From: Atherinomorus stipes
Lineage: Eukaryota; Chordata; Actinopteri; Atheriniformes; Atherinidae
Assembly: GCA_023101725.1 (NCBI GenBank)
Contig: JALJCO010003026.1
Span: 1 to 64,000, forward strand
DNA length: 64,000 nucleotides
Reading direction: 5' to 3'
Shown: positions 20,890-31,010 of the stretch, piece by piece
Layout: every line of letters starts with the position of its first letter
Position numbering within the stretch: position 1 is the stretch's first letter
Notes under the pieces: model-generated
Seen by the model: only the letters and a program-made list of their open reading frames with translations
Databases searched by the model: none
Told to the model about the DNA's origin: nothing
Translations under genes and position numbers: made by a program

Positions 20890-21270
20890 GAACAGAGCAG
20901 GATGAGCTGCATGTGTCTGATGTGAACATTGTTGCAGAGTTGTGATTCTTTGGTAGGATTACATCCACGTGTCTGGATTTGGTCTCACTGAAACACGACT
21001 GCTGCTGTAATAATGACTAAAGTCAGCAGCTGCTAGTGGAAGCTGGACTCAGACAACAGCCACAGTTCCACCTGCATCCAGTCTGTGTCCTTCTTTCATG
21101 TCATAGACATTGTATAGATGAACCTTATCTATGCTCTATATTTACTGTTATTAGTAACTAAGATTAACTGAAACCTTCAGCAATAATTTAATAATAAAGT
21201 TAACTAATAATAGTGATGACTACATACAATGCAGTGATGATGAAGCTCCACCTCTGCAGCAGCTTCTGAG
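20890..21270. other. Spacer, nothing recognised
   Basis: No coding or repeat signal is evident apart from short AT-rich stretches. Confidence 0.5.
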
Positions 21271-21846
21271 CAGGAGTCTGCAACCTGCAGCTACTCAGCT
21301 GCAAGTGGCTCTTTGGACCTTCCACAGGCTCTCAATGACTTTGACTAAAAGAACCAACTAATATTTTTAAATACCCGTGAATATACTAAATGTTTTTAAT
21401 AATAACAGATTTTGGCTTTTTTTTTTATTTTATTATTATTTCCACAACGTAATGACACTAAAAGTCCCTGTAATATATGTTTAAATCTATCTTTCTTGGA
21501 ATTAGCTTGGAAATTAGGGGTTTTCCCATTTCACATTATATCCCACAAATATCCACATTTTTATTTATATAGATTTTTTATACATCTGAGTCCCACTGTA
21601 GAAAATCTGTTTGAAGAAAATGCATCTATCCTCTTTCTGCAAGTTCTTTTTTTAAAACCTAAATGTAAAAATAAACCTGAATTCTTTAAAATGACAGCAT
21701 GTTTTAAACAGTCAGTATTTATAAAAGAAAAAAATTATAAGCAGCCTTTTTTCAAAAGGACATGAAAAAATTGCAGCTCTAAACAACTTTTATCACTGGG
21801 TTGAGTCTGAAAAAGGGCTCTTTGGATTGTCAAGATTGCAGACCTG
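21271..21846. mobile_element. hAT MITE of the CAGGAGTCTGCAACC type
   Basis: CAGGAGTCTGCAACCTG at the left is mirrored by ATTGCAGACCTG at the right end. GGCTCTTTGG occurs at 21308 and its sequence recurs at 21817. Flanks CTTCTGAG and TTCTAGAG could be a degenerate 8-bp duplication. The AT-rich open frame at 21412-21765 lies wholly within it and is probably not a gene. Confidence 0.6.
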
Positions 21847-21854
21847 TTCTAGAG

Positions 21855-22670
21855 GCATCTGCAGGACTTTCAGTGAATGTGGACAGATACAGATTTACCT
21901 GCAACTGGAGGCTAGAGGACAACTGGTAGCTGCAGCACACAGACTAAAATTTAATAGCCCCCAGTAGCCTGTTAAACAACATCAGTTATCAGCAGCTGTG
22001 AGCATTACTGTACTACAATATGAGGTTGAACCAGTTACATTGTGACGTCTCCCACAGCAGCTGCAGCAGCAGGAAACTGCTTCATGTTAGCTTAGCTAGC
22101 CTCCATCACATGACGAGCTAAACAAGCTTTAATGTTGGAGGAAAGTACATACTGTACCTCTGAGAACTCTTTTCTTCACTCTACCACAATTCTCAGCGTT
22201 TTGATAAGTTGTTGACGTCTGTCATTATAAACCGCGACGTGAGATGCGTGCCCCTCCCTCCCCCCTCCTCCTCTCTCTCTTCTCCACACACCGGGCGACC
22301 AGCTCAGCCTCAGTCCACATACCTCTGCTTACGGCCGTTTTTCTTCCTCCTCCTTCCTTCACTTTTGAAAAGCTGCTCTTTTGGAAAGATTTGAAAGATT
22401 CCCTGAGCGAAGAGATTTACAAATTATATAATAAAATTATTAAACCTTTATTAGGAAAAAAATAATCCCCCAAAACTATATACTGTATTACATGTTAGAT
22501 TTTTTTTTCCGAAGAAAACAAGAAAATTCTCACTTGTTTTTCAGCAGTAAACTTCAAAACAAACATGAATATTATGAATGAATGAAATGGATTGGACCTG
22601 TCTCAGTGCATCAGCCATCTGCCACTAAAAATCCAGCGCGGCAGGTGAGCTGCAGAATGCCTCATCATTA
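21855..22670. other. Spacer; pyrimidine-rich patch, no gene called
   Basis: A CT-rich stretch at 22251-22290 could resemble a promoter-proximal or intronic region, but I see no TATA box, start codon context or splice structure that would support a gene. Confidence 0.45.
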
Positions 22671-22714
22671 GCCTGGTACACCAGCCTGACTAACGCCATA
22701 TATGAGATGCAAGC

Positions 22715-23198
22715 CACGACAGCGTCTTATGTACCGTTACCACGTACCAAAACTAGCATGTTTAGCTAGCGTTAGCCAACTTAAACTAATGTTAGGGAAG
22801 GTAACTTCATATTTCTTTCAAGCAAAGTGACAACATGTTGCCTCGAATACGATGTTGCCTTACCTTGGAACAGATGTAGACATCCTTGTTCATTTTATCC
22901 ACGTTCAGTTGATGTGGTCTGCCGCAGAACTTTGGCTTGATGTGACTTGGTAAAAGGCAAAAAAAAATACGCCCTGTCACCCAGCCACTCAGGATACCTA
23001 GTATCGGAGTTGCATGTGCCCCATGCACACGTTTGACCATTTTAAACTAAAAAGAACACATAAAAACGAACAAAAACGGACTAACTTCAATGCATTTCAA
23101 TGGACGTTCAAGCAGAGAATGTCCGAGTGTATGGGATAGCTGTGCGCACTGTGATTGGCTCATCGCGTTTGGGGGCATGGTTTAGCCATAGGTCAATT
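22715..23198. repeat. Left arm of a 484-bp inverted repeat
   Basis: The arm matches the reverse complement of 23683-24167 over its full length with scattered mismatches. The spacer between the arms is about 484 bp. The arms hold the THAP-like exon and its splice donor. Confidence 0.85.
22864..23040 (-). pseudogene. THAP-like zinc-finger exon (left arm copy)
   Basis: The minus-strand frame ends in KFCGRPHQLNVDKMNKDVYI followed by CSK and a splice donor GTAAGG. C-x-R-P-H and a K-x-VYICSKHF-like end are the second half of a THAP C2CH domain as found in fish transposon proteins. The first half (MVKR then a CxxxC zinc pair) is in another frame here, so the exon has a frameshift. The paired copy at 23841-24019 preserves the first half instead. 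Confidence 0.55.
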
Positions 23199-23381
23199 CC
23201 GGTCCTCGAGGGCTGATATCCTACAGATGTTAGGAGCTCCCCTGCTGCAACACACCTGACTCCAATCAGTGGGCAATTATCAAGCTCTGCACATGTCACA
23301 AGGTGTGCTGCAGCAGGGCAGCTCCAGACCTAATACCTGCAGGACACCTTCCCTCGAGGACCAGAATTGGTGATCCCTGTT
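23199..23381. mobile_element. Short hAT MITE related to 20694-20881
   Basis: GGTCCTCGAGGGCTGATATC at 23201 and its inverse CTCGAGGACCAGAATTGG near 23354, with CAACACACCTGACTCC and GGTGTGCTGCAGCAG inside, show the same family as 20694-20881. It lies at the centre of the big palindrome. Its left end is merged with the arm, so the exact start is uncertain. Confidence 0.6.
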
Positions 23382-23682
23382 TTTAAAGGACCTCTGCAAC
23401 TCATTTTAGAGCATCAGAAAGTAGCCACTGCAGCCGCCATCCTGACTGTTTATGGTTAGAGAACTGAGTCGCCAAAAAAGATGTATTGTAAAGTCCCACC
23501 TTCCGCACTGCGATTGGTCCCGTCAATTTTTTACCAGAGTGGAAATCACTTTCCAGTTGAGGGAACCCAGACTGACTTGCCGTGTATCTCAGAGGTGGGA
23601 ATTGCGGAGTCAACAAGTATTTTCCATGTCATGTATTTGTTTTGCCCAGCTACTGAACCAGGTGAGTCTAATCAGCACAATG

Positions 23683-24167
23683 AATTGACCTATGGCTAAA
23701 CCACGCCCCCAAACGCGATGAGCCAATCACAGTGCGCACAGCTATCCCATACACTTGGACATTCTCTGCTTGACCGTCCATTGAAATGCATTGAAGTTAG
23801 TCCGTTTTTGTTTGTTTTTATGTGTTCTTTTTAGTTTAAAATGGTCAAACGGTGTGCACGGGGTACATGCAACTCCGACACTAGGTATCCTGAGTGGCTG
23901 GGTGACAGGGTGTATTTTTTTGCCTTTTACCAAGTCACATCAAGCCAAAGTTCTGCGGAAGACCACAACATCAACTGAACGTGGATAAAATGAACAAGGA
24001 TGTCTACATCTGTTCTAAGGTAAGGCAACATCTTATTTGAGGCACATGTTGTTACTTTGCTTGAAAGAAATATGAAGTTACCTTCCCTAACATTAGTTTA
24101 AGTTGGCTAACACTAGCTAAACATGCTAGTTTTGGTACGTGGTAACGGTACATAAGACGCTGTCGTG
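23683..24167. repeat. Right arm of the 484-bp inverted repeat
   Basis: Reverse complement of 22715-23198. It starts AATTGACCTATGGCTAAACC and ends at GTCGTG. Confidence 0.85.
23841..24019 (+). pseudogene. THAP-like zinc-finger exon (right arm copy)
   Basis: From ATG the frame reads MVKRCARGTCNSDTRYPEWL then GDRVYFFAF before losing register and ending in a stop. M-x3-C-x4-C followed by an aromatic FxxF/P block is the first half of a THAP C2CH domain. The second half (CGRPH...VYICSK) is present in a shifted frame and stops at a GTAAGG donor. The two arms have opposite frameshift states, so both are probably decayed copies of one exon. Confidence 0.6.
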
Positions 24168-24789
24168 TAGTACAGGTGTGGTGTAGTAACGTCGATAACG
24201 AAGCCTCTGGCTTCCAAGCTGCAGCCAGACTGCTCCGCTTCCGTGGCTGTTTGATCAGTTTTTGTCAGATGATCACTTTTTGGCACAAAAACAGCAGCCG
24301 TGCAGTAGTTTGGGCAAGAAACTGAGGGAGCACGCACTAGTCACATCCAGAGATTCACAGACTTGATTTCTACTCCCAGTTTAAGACTTGTGAACAAGTT
24401 CTTTTTGTTTGTTTTGTTTTTATGTTTTTTAATTTATCTTGTCATGATCTCTCTGTCTGATCACGCGTCTGCTGTCCGTGTTGACAGCTGTCATCTCCCG
24501 AGATGTCACATAGCGCCTGTCACCAAATGTTTGTTTGTCCGAGTGAGTGGAGGGGGCGTGGCTTAGCCATAGGTCAATTGAACTGAGCTGGTTGGACTCA
24601 CCTGGTTCAGTGGCTGGGCAGAACAAATACATGACATAGAAAGACTTGTTGACTCCACAATAGGGGATTATCACGCTTCGGAACTTCACGGTATTTGGGC
24701 ACTTCCTCTTCCGGGCCATTTTAACATCAGCCATTCCTGCTCTGTTATACTGTTTAAATCGGATAAACTCCAAACATACTTAAGTTTTC

Positions 24790-25010
24790 ATTCCAGACTG
24801 CCCCGGTGGGGCACAACACCGGCACTTCACAGCATGCTAGCATTAGCCAGCTGGCGTTTACTGACGTGCTTAACATTGTGCGTCTTAAAACACACAAACA
24901 TCTGAAAATCGGGTATGTACCCCCCCGTTTCCAGTGGAACAACTGGGGAATGCCAAGAAAGGAGACGCTTTCAGATGCTTGTGTGTTTTCAGCCGCACAA
25001 AGTTAGGCAC
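24790..25010. repeat. Arm of second internal inverted repeat
   Basis: The words CAGTGGAACAACTGGGGA, AAGGAGACGCTTTCAGATGC and CACAAAGTTAGGCACGTCAT recur inverted in 25205-25470. The arms share GCTAGCATTAGCCAGCT as well. No coding meaning is recognised. Confidence 0.75.
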
Positions 25011-25204
25011 GTCATCGAGCTGGCTAATGCTAACCTGCTAACACGACTGTGCAGACTGCCGGCTACAAACAAACGTGTGTCGTTTTATTATAAAGTTCGG
25101 TCCTCCACCGCGGCGAATCGGTCGTTTTGATCCACTTCTTCCTTAGCATCACTTCAGTCTGGAATGAAAACTTGGCATTGGCGTTTATCCGATTTACAAA
25201 GTTT

Positions 25205-25470
25205 AACAGAGTAGTAGCTGGCGGACTACTGTTAGCAGGCTAGCATTAGCCAGCTCGATAACGTGCCTAACTTTGTGCGGCTAAAAACACACAAGCATCT
25301 GAAAGCGTCTCCTTTCTTGGCAGTCCCCAGTTGTTCCACTGGAAACGGGGGGGTACAGACCCGATTTTCAGATGTATGTGTGTTTTAAGACACACAAAGT
25401 TAAGCACGTCGGTAAACGCTAGCTGGCTAATGCTAGCATGCCAGTGTTGTGCCCCACCAGCTGCAAACAA
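25205..25470. repeat. Arm of second internal inverted repeat
   Basis: The inverted partner of 24790-25010, with the same GGAACAACTGGGGA-type core read backwards near 25327-25345. A third related block follows at 25480-25580 paralleling 25060-25165. Confidence 0.75.
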
Positions 25471-25799
25471 ACATGCTACGTTGTTGTATTATAAAGTTCG
25501 GCCCTTCACTCTGGAGAATCGCTTTGATCCACTTCTTCCTTAGTATAACTTCAGTCTGGAATCCGTGAAAATTTAAGTAGGGTTGGCGTTTATTCACGTT
25601 ATTTACGAAGTAAGGCAGGGACATTGAACTGGGCCAGAAGTGGGCCATCTAACTGTTTCAAACTGGAAGTTCGGAACACGGAAGCGTGATAATCCCCCAT
25701 TCCCACCTCTGATATCTCATACATTGCGCTTGGTCAGGCTGGTGTGCCAGGCTACCTCAACATAAATGTCTCAGACTTGTACTACAAATGATTGTGCAA

Positions 25800-26130
25800 T
25801 GTATTTAAAGCAGCAAGATTATCTATGCATGCAGGTGATTCCTCAGTGTACTTTGCAGCCTCAGCAATGAATTAAAAACAAATATGGCAAGGAATTAATG
25901 GCAGTTGTCCAATGGACCACTGCAGACAAATTAGCTCTGAATGTAGCTAAAGCAAAAGTGAAGGTGTTTGGTTTAAAATCACAAATAAAGACCAATCCAG
26001 TTTTAAACCTGGTGGTAGGTGCTACTATGGTGGAGCAGGTGGAAGAGGCAAAACTATTAGGCACTACCCAAATAGCAGTGGACTCTGCGGTGGATCCACA
26101 GATCCGCCTGACAGTGCTTATTGACCTCTG
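25800..26130 (+). pseudogene. LINE reverse-transcriptase fragment
   Basis: From 25895 the frame reads LMAVVQWTTADKLALNVAKA, KVKVFGLKSQIKTNP, then VLNLVVGATMVEQVEEAKLL. Just upstream a broken frame gives a DDSSVYFAAS-like palm motif. The arrangement (YADD, then W-x3-N-L-x-L-N-x3-K-T-K) is that of LINE reverse transcriptases of the CR1/L2 or Rex1 type. Similarity fades after 26130. Plus strand, dead fragment. Confidence 0.7.
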
Positions 26131-26584
26131 CTCAACACTCAGCGGAACGTGGAAAAGGCAAACTGTCAAACTATCATGCCAAACATGGATCAAGTCTGAT
26201 AAACAGGAGGTGCAGATTTTTTTTCCCAGCGTGACCACAAAGTGTCTCACTGTCACCTGTACAGACCCGCTGCAGACACGCTCACATTTCACGAGACGGG
26301 AGTTGGTTTAAAAAAAAAAATGAGAGAGAGGGAATACCAAAAAGACAAAAAGTACCTATAGTCCCAGTTTGTTCATGGACATCTTGGTGATCTGCGGACA
26401 AATCTAAGTATTACATGGATTTATTTTTTATTTGAGGATAAATGACAATGTGAAAGGCCTTTCATGAATAATCTCAGGACAGTTGATATGTAATTTTGTT
26501 TTGATTACATGAATGAGGCTCGTTTTTGATCATTTATCCAGCCTATGAATGATAATAACTAGAGAACAGTTACTTTTCAAACTA
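26131..26584. other. Spacer, nothing recognised
   Basis: An open frame continues to 26311 but no longer resembles a LINE. The rest is AT-rich. Confidence 0.5.
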
Positions 26585-27479
26585 CACTGCCCGGCCAAAA
26601 AAAAAGTCGCCAACAAAAAAAGGTAAAAAATTTAACATTTCGTTGGACCGCCTTTAGCTTTGATTGCGGCAGCATTCGCTGTGTTTCCAGAAGCTTCTGC
26701 AATGTCACCAGATTTATTTGCATCCTGTTGCATCAATTTTTCACCAAGATCTCGATGATGATTGTAGAGTCTGACCACAGCACATCCCAAAGATTCTCAA
26801 TGGGGTTCAGGTCTGGACTCTGTGGTGGCCAGTCCATGTGTGAAAATGATGTCTGATGATCCCTGAACCATCTTTCACAATCTGAGCCCGATAAATTCTG
26901 GCACAGTCATCTTGGAATATGGCCGTGCCATCAGGAAAGAAACATCCATTGATGGAATAACCTGGTCATTCAGTATATTCAGGTATCAGCTGACCTCATT
27001 ATCTGAGCTCATACTGTTGCTGAACCTGGACCTGAGCAACTGCAGCAACCCCAGATCATCACACTGCCCCCACAGGCTCATACAGTAGGCACTAGGCATG
27101 ATGCTGCATCACTTCACCTGCCTTTCCGGCCACATTTCTTCCTGGAAGACGATGGTCCACTATCTTTCCAGTTTTTCATAATGCGTTTGACCGTTCTGAA
27201 CCCAGTTTTAGTAGTTTCTGCATCTCCTTAGATGTTTTCACCTCTTGATGCCAATGATCTGACCCTTCTCAGACAGACTAACATCTTTTCCAAGACCACG
27301 GATGTGTCTTTCCACATGGTTGTTTAGGAAATGAGAAGCAAGTCATTGCACCAGCTGGGGTTAAATAACTTGTTGCCAGCTGAAAGATAATCGCCCATGC
27401 AGTAATTATCCAATAGGAGGCTCGTACCTATTTGCTTAGTTAAATCCAGGTGGCGACTTTTTTTTTTGGCCAGGCAGTG
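26585..27479 (-). mobile_element. Tc1-like transposon with intact ends, decayed gene
   Basis: The ends CACTGCCCGGCCAAAAAAAA (26585) and, inverted, CACTGCCTGGCCAAAAAAAA (from 27479) are near-perfect TIRs of about 27 bp, flanked by TA on both sides. On the minus strand the interior encodes a Tc1 transposase: helix-turn-helix region near 27240-27330, IWGC equivalent near 27035, QDD-like block near 26915, and the NPIENLWD block near 26800. All are broken by stops and indels, and a central stretch of about 300 bp is missing. At 895 bp it is shorter than a full Tc1. Confidence 0.85.
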
Positions 27480-27481
27480 TA

Positions 27482-27920
27482 TAATTAGGCTAATTACAGA
27501 AATATTTCTGATGAAACCTTCAGAACCTGATCTGCTATACGTTTTAGCTGTTGCGAGCAAGATCAGGTCATTTTAAAAACTGACTTTGAGGTTTTGCTCA
27601 GTATCCTACGTTTAGGCTGTCAGTTTGCATATTAAATGGATAAAGTACTTTTATATTAGGATGATGGCGTTATTTTCATCAAAGACTTCCAATCCTACAT
27701 CAACTGTGGTTAAGTTTACTCTGTCGTGCCATTTATTCGCATCTGTCTCAGTGTGAAAAGTCCTTATAGGGACTAGAGGCAGGAATTGTGAAAGAATAAA
27801 CATGCATGTCCAGTTTTTTATGTTAATGGGTGATGGAGTATTAAAAAACAAAAAGAACAAGCCCTCCCACGTCTCTCTCCGTTGCCTTGGACAGGCTGTG
27901 TGCTGCATAATGGAGAAGGG
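27482..27920. other. Spacer with a short repeat shared with 45030-45115
   Basis: GGGACTAGAGGCAGGAATT at 27769 and CATGCATGTCCAGTTTTTTA, then TAATGGGTGATG, recur at 45037-45112 with few changes. This marks an unclassified repeat family of at least 80 bp. Otherwise nothing is seen. Confidence 0.5.
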
Positions 27921-28126
27921 TCTATCTGCGGCTCGCAAGACAGGGGCGTGTCATAGAGTGGGCATGTCGTAGTGTGACGTTACTCGACGACACGCCTACC
28001 AGGCCAATGAGAGCACGGTAAAATCTAGCTCTACCCCTGACCCTTCCCCTAAACCTAACCAGATCCACCCACAATGCGACACACCCACTAATGACACGCC
28101 CACTGGGTTGCAAGCCGCAGATAGAT
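27921..28126. mobile_element. Short MITE with TATCTGCGGCT ends
   Basis: TCTATCTGCGGCTCGCAA at 27921 is matched inverted by TTGCAAGCCGCAGATAGA near 28126. GGGGCGTGTCAT and ATGACACGCCC extend the inverted repeat to about 35 bp. The interior is non-coding and GC-richer than its surroundings. Confidence 0.75.
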
Positions 28127-28244
28127 ACACTTGGCAATGCGCTGCGATTCAGTGGCCAAATTTCCTGCACAGTCCTGCGGATGTGACGTCAATTCATGCT
28201 GCATACACGTCCCCGTAACTGTATCATACACGTGTGGCAGGACG

Positions 28245-28332
28245 AAGGAGGGCCTGGGCGGGATTCTATCCCCAGACTCCCGGGTGAGAGTCATGCGTGC
28301 TAACCAGTCAGCCAAAGGAACATCCCGTTGGC
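28245..28332 (-). repeat. tRNA-derived SINE-like head
   Basis: On the minus strand TGGCTGACTGGTTAGCACGC resembles an RNA polymerase III A box, and 45-50 bases on GGATAGAATCC resembles a B box with one mismatch. Downstream comes CCCAGGCCCTCCTTCGTCCT. The same plan, with AGATCGAACC as B box, occurs at 58425-58503. The two share the CCAGGCTCTCC-like border and CTGYCACAC, so a SINE family is likelier than two tRNA pseudogenes. Confidence 0.5.
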
Positions 28333-28538
28333 CAAGTAGCCAGGGAACATGAACACTTGGAGGCATAGTGACAGGACCATCAACTGCCACACACAGTTAT
28401 GATACAGGAAGGAGACGGTCACGGTGAATTCAAACACTGTAAGGGATAGTTATGGATTCCTCTGCCGTCAGCAAACGATCCAGATTATCTGAAAGTTTTT
28501 GAAAGTGTCACTACGAAGAAAGACTTGATCAGTGGTAA

Positions 28539-28683
28539 ACGTTATAGCTTACACTATAAGCTATAACGTGTAAGCTTTATACACGTAATAGCTTGGAGTC
28601 TGATTGGAGTCTGGGGAGACTCCAATCAGGAGTCTCCCCAGACTCCTGATTGGCTGCCACCAGCCAATCAGGAGTCTGGGGAG
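28539..28683. repeat. Cluster of perfect hairpins
   Basis: Three perfect stem-loops follow one another: 13-bp arms 28539-28551/28557-28569; 11-bp arms 28613-28623/28629-28639; 23-bp arms 28634-28656/28661-28683 with loop CCAC. The word AATCAGGAGTCT recurs in both orientations. No transposon termini bound the block. It looks like templated fold-back duplication. Confidence 0.85.
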
Positions 28684-28689
28684 GACCAG

Positions 28690-29289
28690 CTGCTGCCAAT
28701 CTGCTCATCAAGTAGAGATTCACCAATTTGAATCGGTGGTTCGACATAGACGTGTGAGATGTGACTTTTGTTTTTAAAACATTGGAGCCGGGTGGCGCAG
28801 CTGCAGTAGGTAAACAGCAAACATGGAGGGAGGGAGACAGCAGGTGAAGAGGACATATTTAGCAACTCTGAGTACACACAAGTCAAAAGTTTGGTGATAC
28901 TTGGAAGATGGAAAACTTGACAAGAAATCTGTTTGAAAACAATGTGGCACTGCTATAAAAGACGTTGGTAGCATGATGAACATGGCATGGTGTGGATGCC
29001 ACCCCCCCCCCCAATTTATGTTCTACTGATGAACATAAATATGAGGTGAGCAGAAGCAGAACTGGTGAGAAAAATATCTAGTTTTTTTCTCTTAAAAAAC
29101 AAAATGAAACTGATACTTCCTGACAGCATCTCTCTCTGTACCAGAGTGAACCACAACAGTCTAAGATGATATTTCGGTTTGATTTATAGAAAACAATTAA
29201 AAACATAGGTATTTAAAACATCCTTCACAGGGAAAGAGAGAAGGTGAAATAATTGTGATGATGCTTAGAAACCAGATGAGGACTTGTAA
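28690..29289. other. Spacer, nothing recognised
   Basis: Includes a C10 run near 29004. No coding or transposon signal is recognised. Confidence 0.5.
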
Positions 29290-29512
29290 ATTCTTTGTTT
29301 TGTGTTGAATCGTTTTGAATCGCAGCATGAATCACAGCATGAATCGTATAGTATCGAATCGCATTTTATAAAAGTCAAATCGTTGTCAAGTCATTGGTGA
29401 ATCGCATCAAATCGGCTGGTGGCTTCACTGTATCGTGAATGTATTGTATCGCTGGCAGCGTATCAAGATGTGTATCGAATCTGCATCCTTGGTGGGGATT
29501 CACATCCCCAAG
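29290..29512. mobile_element. hAT-like MITE fragment rich in GAATCG
   Basis: GAATCG or its variants occur about ten times between 29307 and 29485, and the block ends GATTCACATCCCCA. ATC-rich arrays closing in GATGCACATCCCTA-like ends are typical of a fish hAT MITE. The other terminus was not found. Confidence 0.4.
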
Positions 29513-30021
29513 ACACAGCACACAAAATGAGTAAAAAAAACCCACATTAAATAAATTATTCTAGAAAACATGTTGAAAACACAAAAGGGGTCGCTCAAAT
29601 CCAGACCTGAAAGGTGGAGTCCAACCCGTGACAGATGTAAATATGTTACATCTGCCCGCCTCCAATCAGAACTCTTCCCATCCCTCAGACTTTAAGCAAA
29701 ATTAAATAAAGGCGATTAAACACGTTTTCCTTGTAAAAATTAGCAATTATTATTTTCATATAAATGCGACAGAAAATACTATAATTCTGAAATAATTAAT
29801 TCAGAATAAGTAATTCCAAATTAAATCATCATAGTCACTGTGAATAAGCAGGTGATGTTCACAATGATAATGACATGTTTTTGTGCTGGTGACTGTAATT
29901 TATATTCACAATATTGATGAATACAGCATCATGCGGGTGTTACATCATTATAATTCATCATCAACATTGAAACTGAAGAAGATATATCCATGATACATCT
30001 GTGCTACGTATAGACATAAAA
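29513..30021. other. Spacer with degraded AT-rich MITE words
   Basis: Words near 29640-29830 (CCAATCAGAACTCTTCCC, AATAATTAATTCAG) parallel 32930-33110, an end of an AT-rich MITE family. Limits are unclear. Confidence 0.4.
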
Positions 30022-30150
30022 GGGTCAGAATTTGGTGGAGACAACTAAAATAAATTAATGAAATGAAAAATTCATTCCTGAAGGAAACTACAAAGCCAAA
30101 ATTTGCAGTGACAGCATGGATCTATCCTGCCTTGTATCATGGTTTGAGCC
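30022..30150 (+). pseudogene. Tc1-like transposase fragment
   Basis: GGGTCAGAATTTGGTGGAGA and CATGGATCTATCCTGCCTTG, then TATCATGGTTT, match the region just before the third catalytic block of a fish Tc1 family. The same words recur at 30775-30825, so two remnants of one family lie in tandem. Confidence 0.65.
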
Positions 30151-30329
30151 CCTTGAACCCTAGTTTCCTGTTCAGTTAAATTTTTTAAAGAAGGATCAAC
30201 TATGTTGGGATCCTAATTGTCTTTTTGCCATAGCTGCATTTAAATTTAGTCTCTTTTTAACAGTTTTATTTTTCCTTTACTTTTACCACAAAAGGAAAAC
30301 ATGGGAACACTCTACCAGGTCCAGCTGCA

Positions 30330-31010
30330 TCTAAACATAAATATCTAATTAGCCAATCACATGACAGCACCTAAACACATGTAGTCATGTAAACATGTTC
30401 AATATGACTTGCTGAAGTTCAAACTTAGCGTCAGAATGAGGAATAAAGGATATTTCAACAACTTTGAATGTGTCATGGCTGTTGGTCTTAATATTTCAGA
30501 AACTGCCAATATACTAGGATTTTCTTTTACGAGGCAAAAGAAAGTCAAATAATCACTAGTTCCAACTAAGATATGCAGAATAGCATCTCGGAGCACAACA
30601 CGTCCAACCTTGAAGCAGATGGACTACAGCAGCAGAAGACCACACTCCTGTCAGCTAAGAACAGGAAACTGAGGCTACAATTCACACACACTCACCAAAA
30701 CTGGACAGTAGAAGATGGAGAAACGTTGCTGATCTTATGAGTCTCCTTTTCAGCTCCACATTCAGATGCTAGATCAGAATTTGGTGAGAGCATGGATCCA
30801 TCCTGCCTTGGATCAATGATTCAGGCTGCTGCTGGTGTAATGGTGTATAGGATATTTCTTTACAGTCTGGGACTCAGTACCAACATGGTCCGGTTTCGTC
30901 TTTGGAACAGCTTTGGGATGTGGTGGAACAGCAGATTCTCATCAAGGAGCCGACGAATCTGCAGCAACTGTGTGATACGTTACAGTTTTCTCAACTGCTT
31001 ACACATGACC
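30330..31010 (+). pseudogene. Tc1-like transposase, decayed near-complete gene
   Basis: Recognisable in order are an N-terminal helix-turn-helix stretch (30430-30560), ACTGAGGCTACAATTCACAC (30670), the segment encoding NWTVEDGE (30700), MDPSCLGSMIQ (30792), and near the end SFGMWWNSRF with ICSNCVIR, equivalent to the LWDVVER...LQQL block. A piece with the middle catalytic residue is deleted. Many stops. The family differs from that at 26585. Confidence 0.75.

Larger units (their letters stand above)
23593..25713. mobile_element. Inner element with GAGGTGGGAAT ends
   Basis: CAGAGGTGGGAATT at 23592 and ATTCCCACCTCTG ending at about 25714 are inverted. TATCTCA occurs just outside on both sides, a 7-bp direct repeat. 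CAGAGGTGGG ends are known from hAT elements. A further inner boundary word, TGACATAGAAAGAC at 24632 with its counterpart at 23620, shows the interior is itself folded. The relation to the outer element is not settled. Confidence 0.45.
22671..25752. mobile_element. Palindrome-rich DNA transposon carrying THAP-like exons
   Basis: The outer ends GCCTGGTACACCAGCCTGAC (22671) and GTCAGGCTGGTGTGCCAGGC (ending 25752) are inverted copies with one mismatch, flanked by TA on both sides. Within lie a 484-bp inverted duplication (22715-23198 and 23683-24167), each arm with a THAP-like exon, and a second inverted pair (24790-25010 and 25205-25470). THAP zinc fingers are used by several DNA transposons, including P-like and ISL2EU elements, to bind their own ends. 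No catalytic domain is visible. Confidence 0.6.

Noticed and set aside
21412..21765. 117-codon frame
   Set aside because: AT-rich, inside a hAT MITE, with no recognisable motif.
24429..24773. 114-codon minus frame
   Set aside because: It crosses internal boundaries of the palindromic THAP-like element and has no motif.
28922..29014. C10 run and adjacent short frames as a possible gene start
   Set aside because: Homopolymer only; no promoter or coding evidence.
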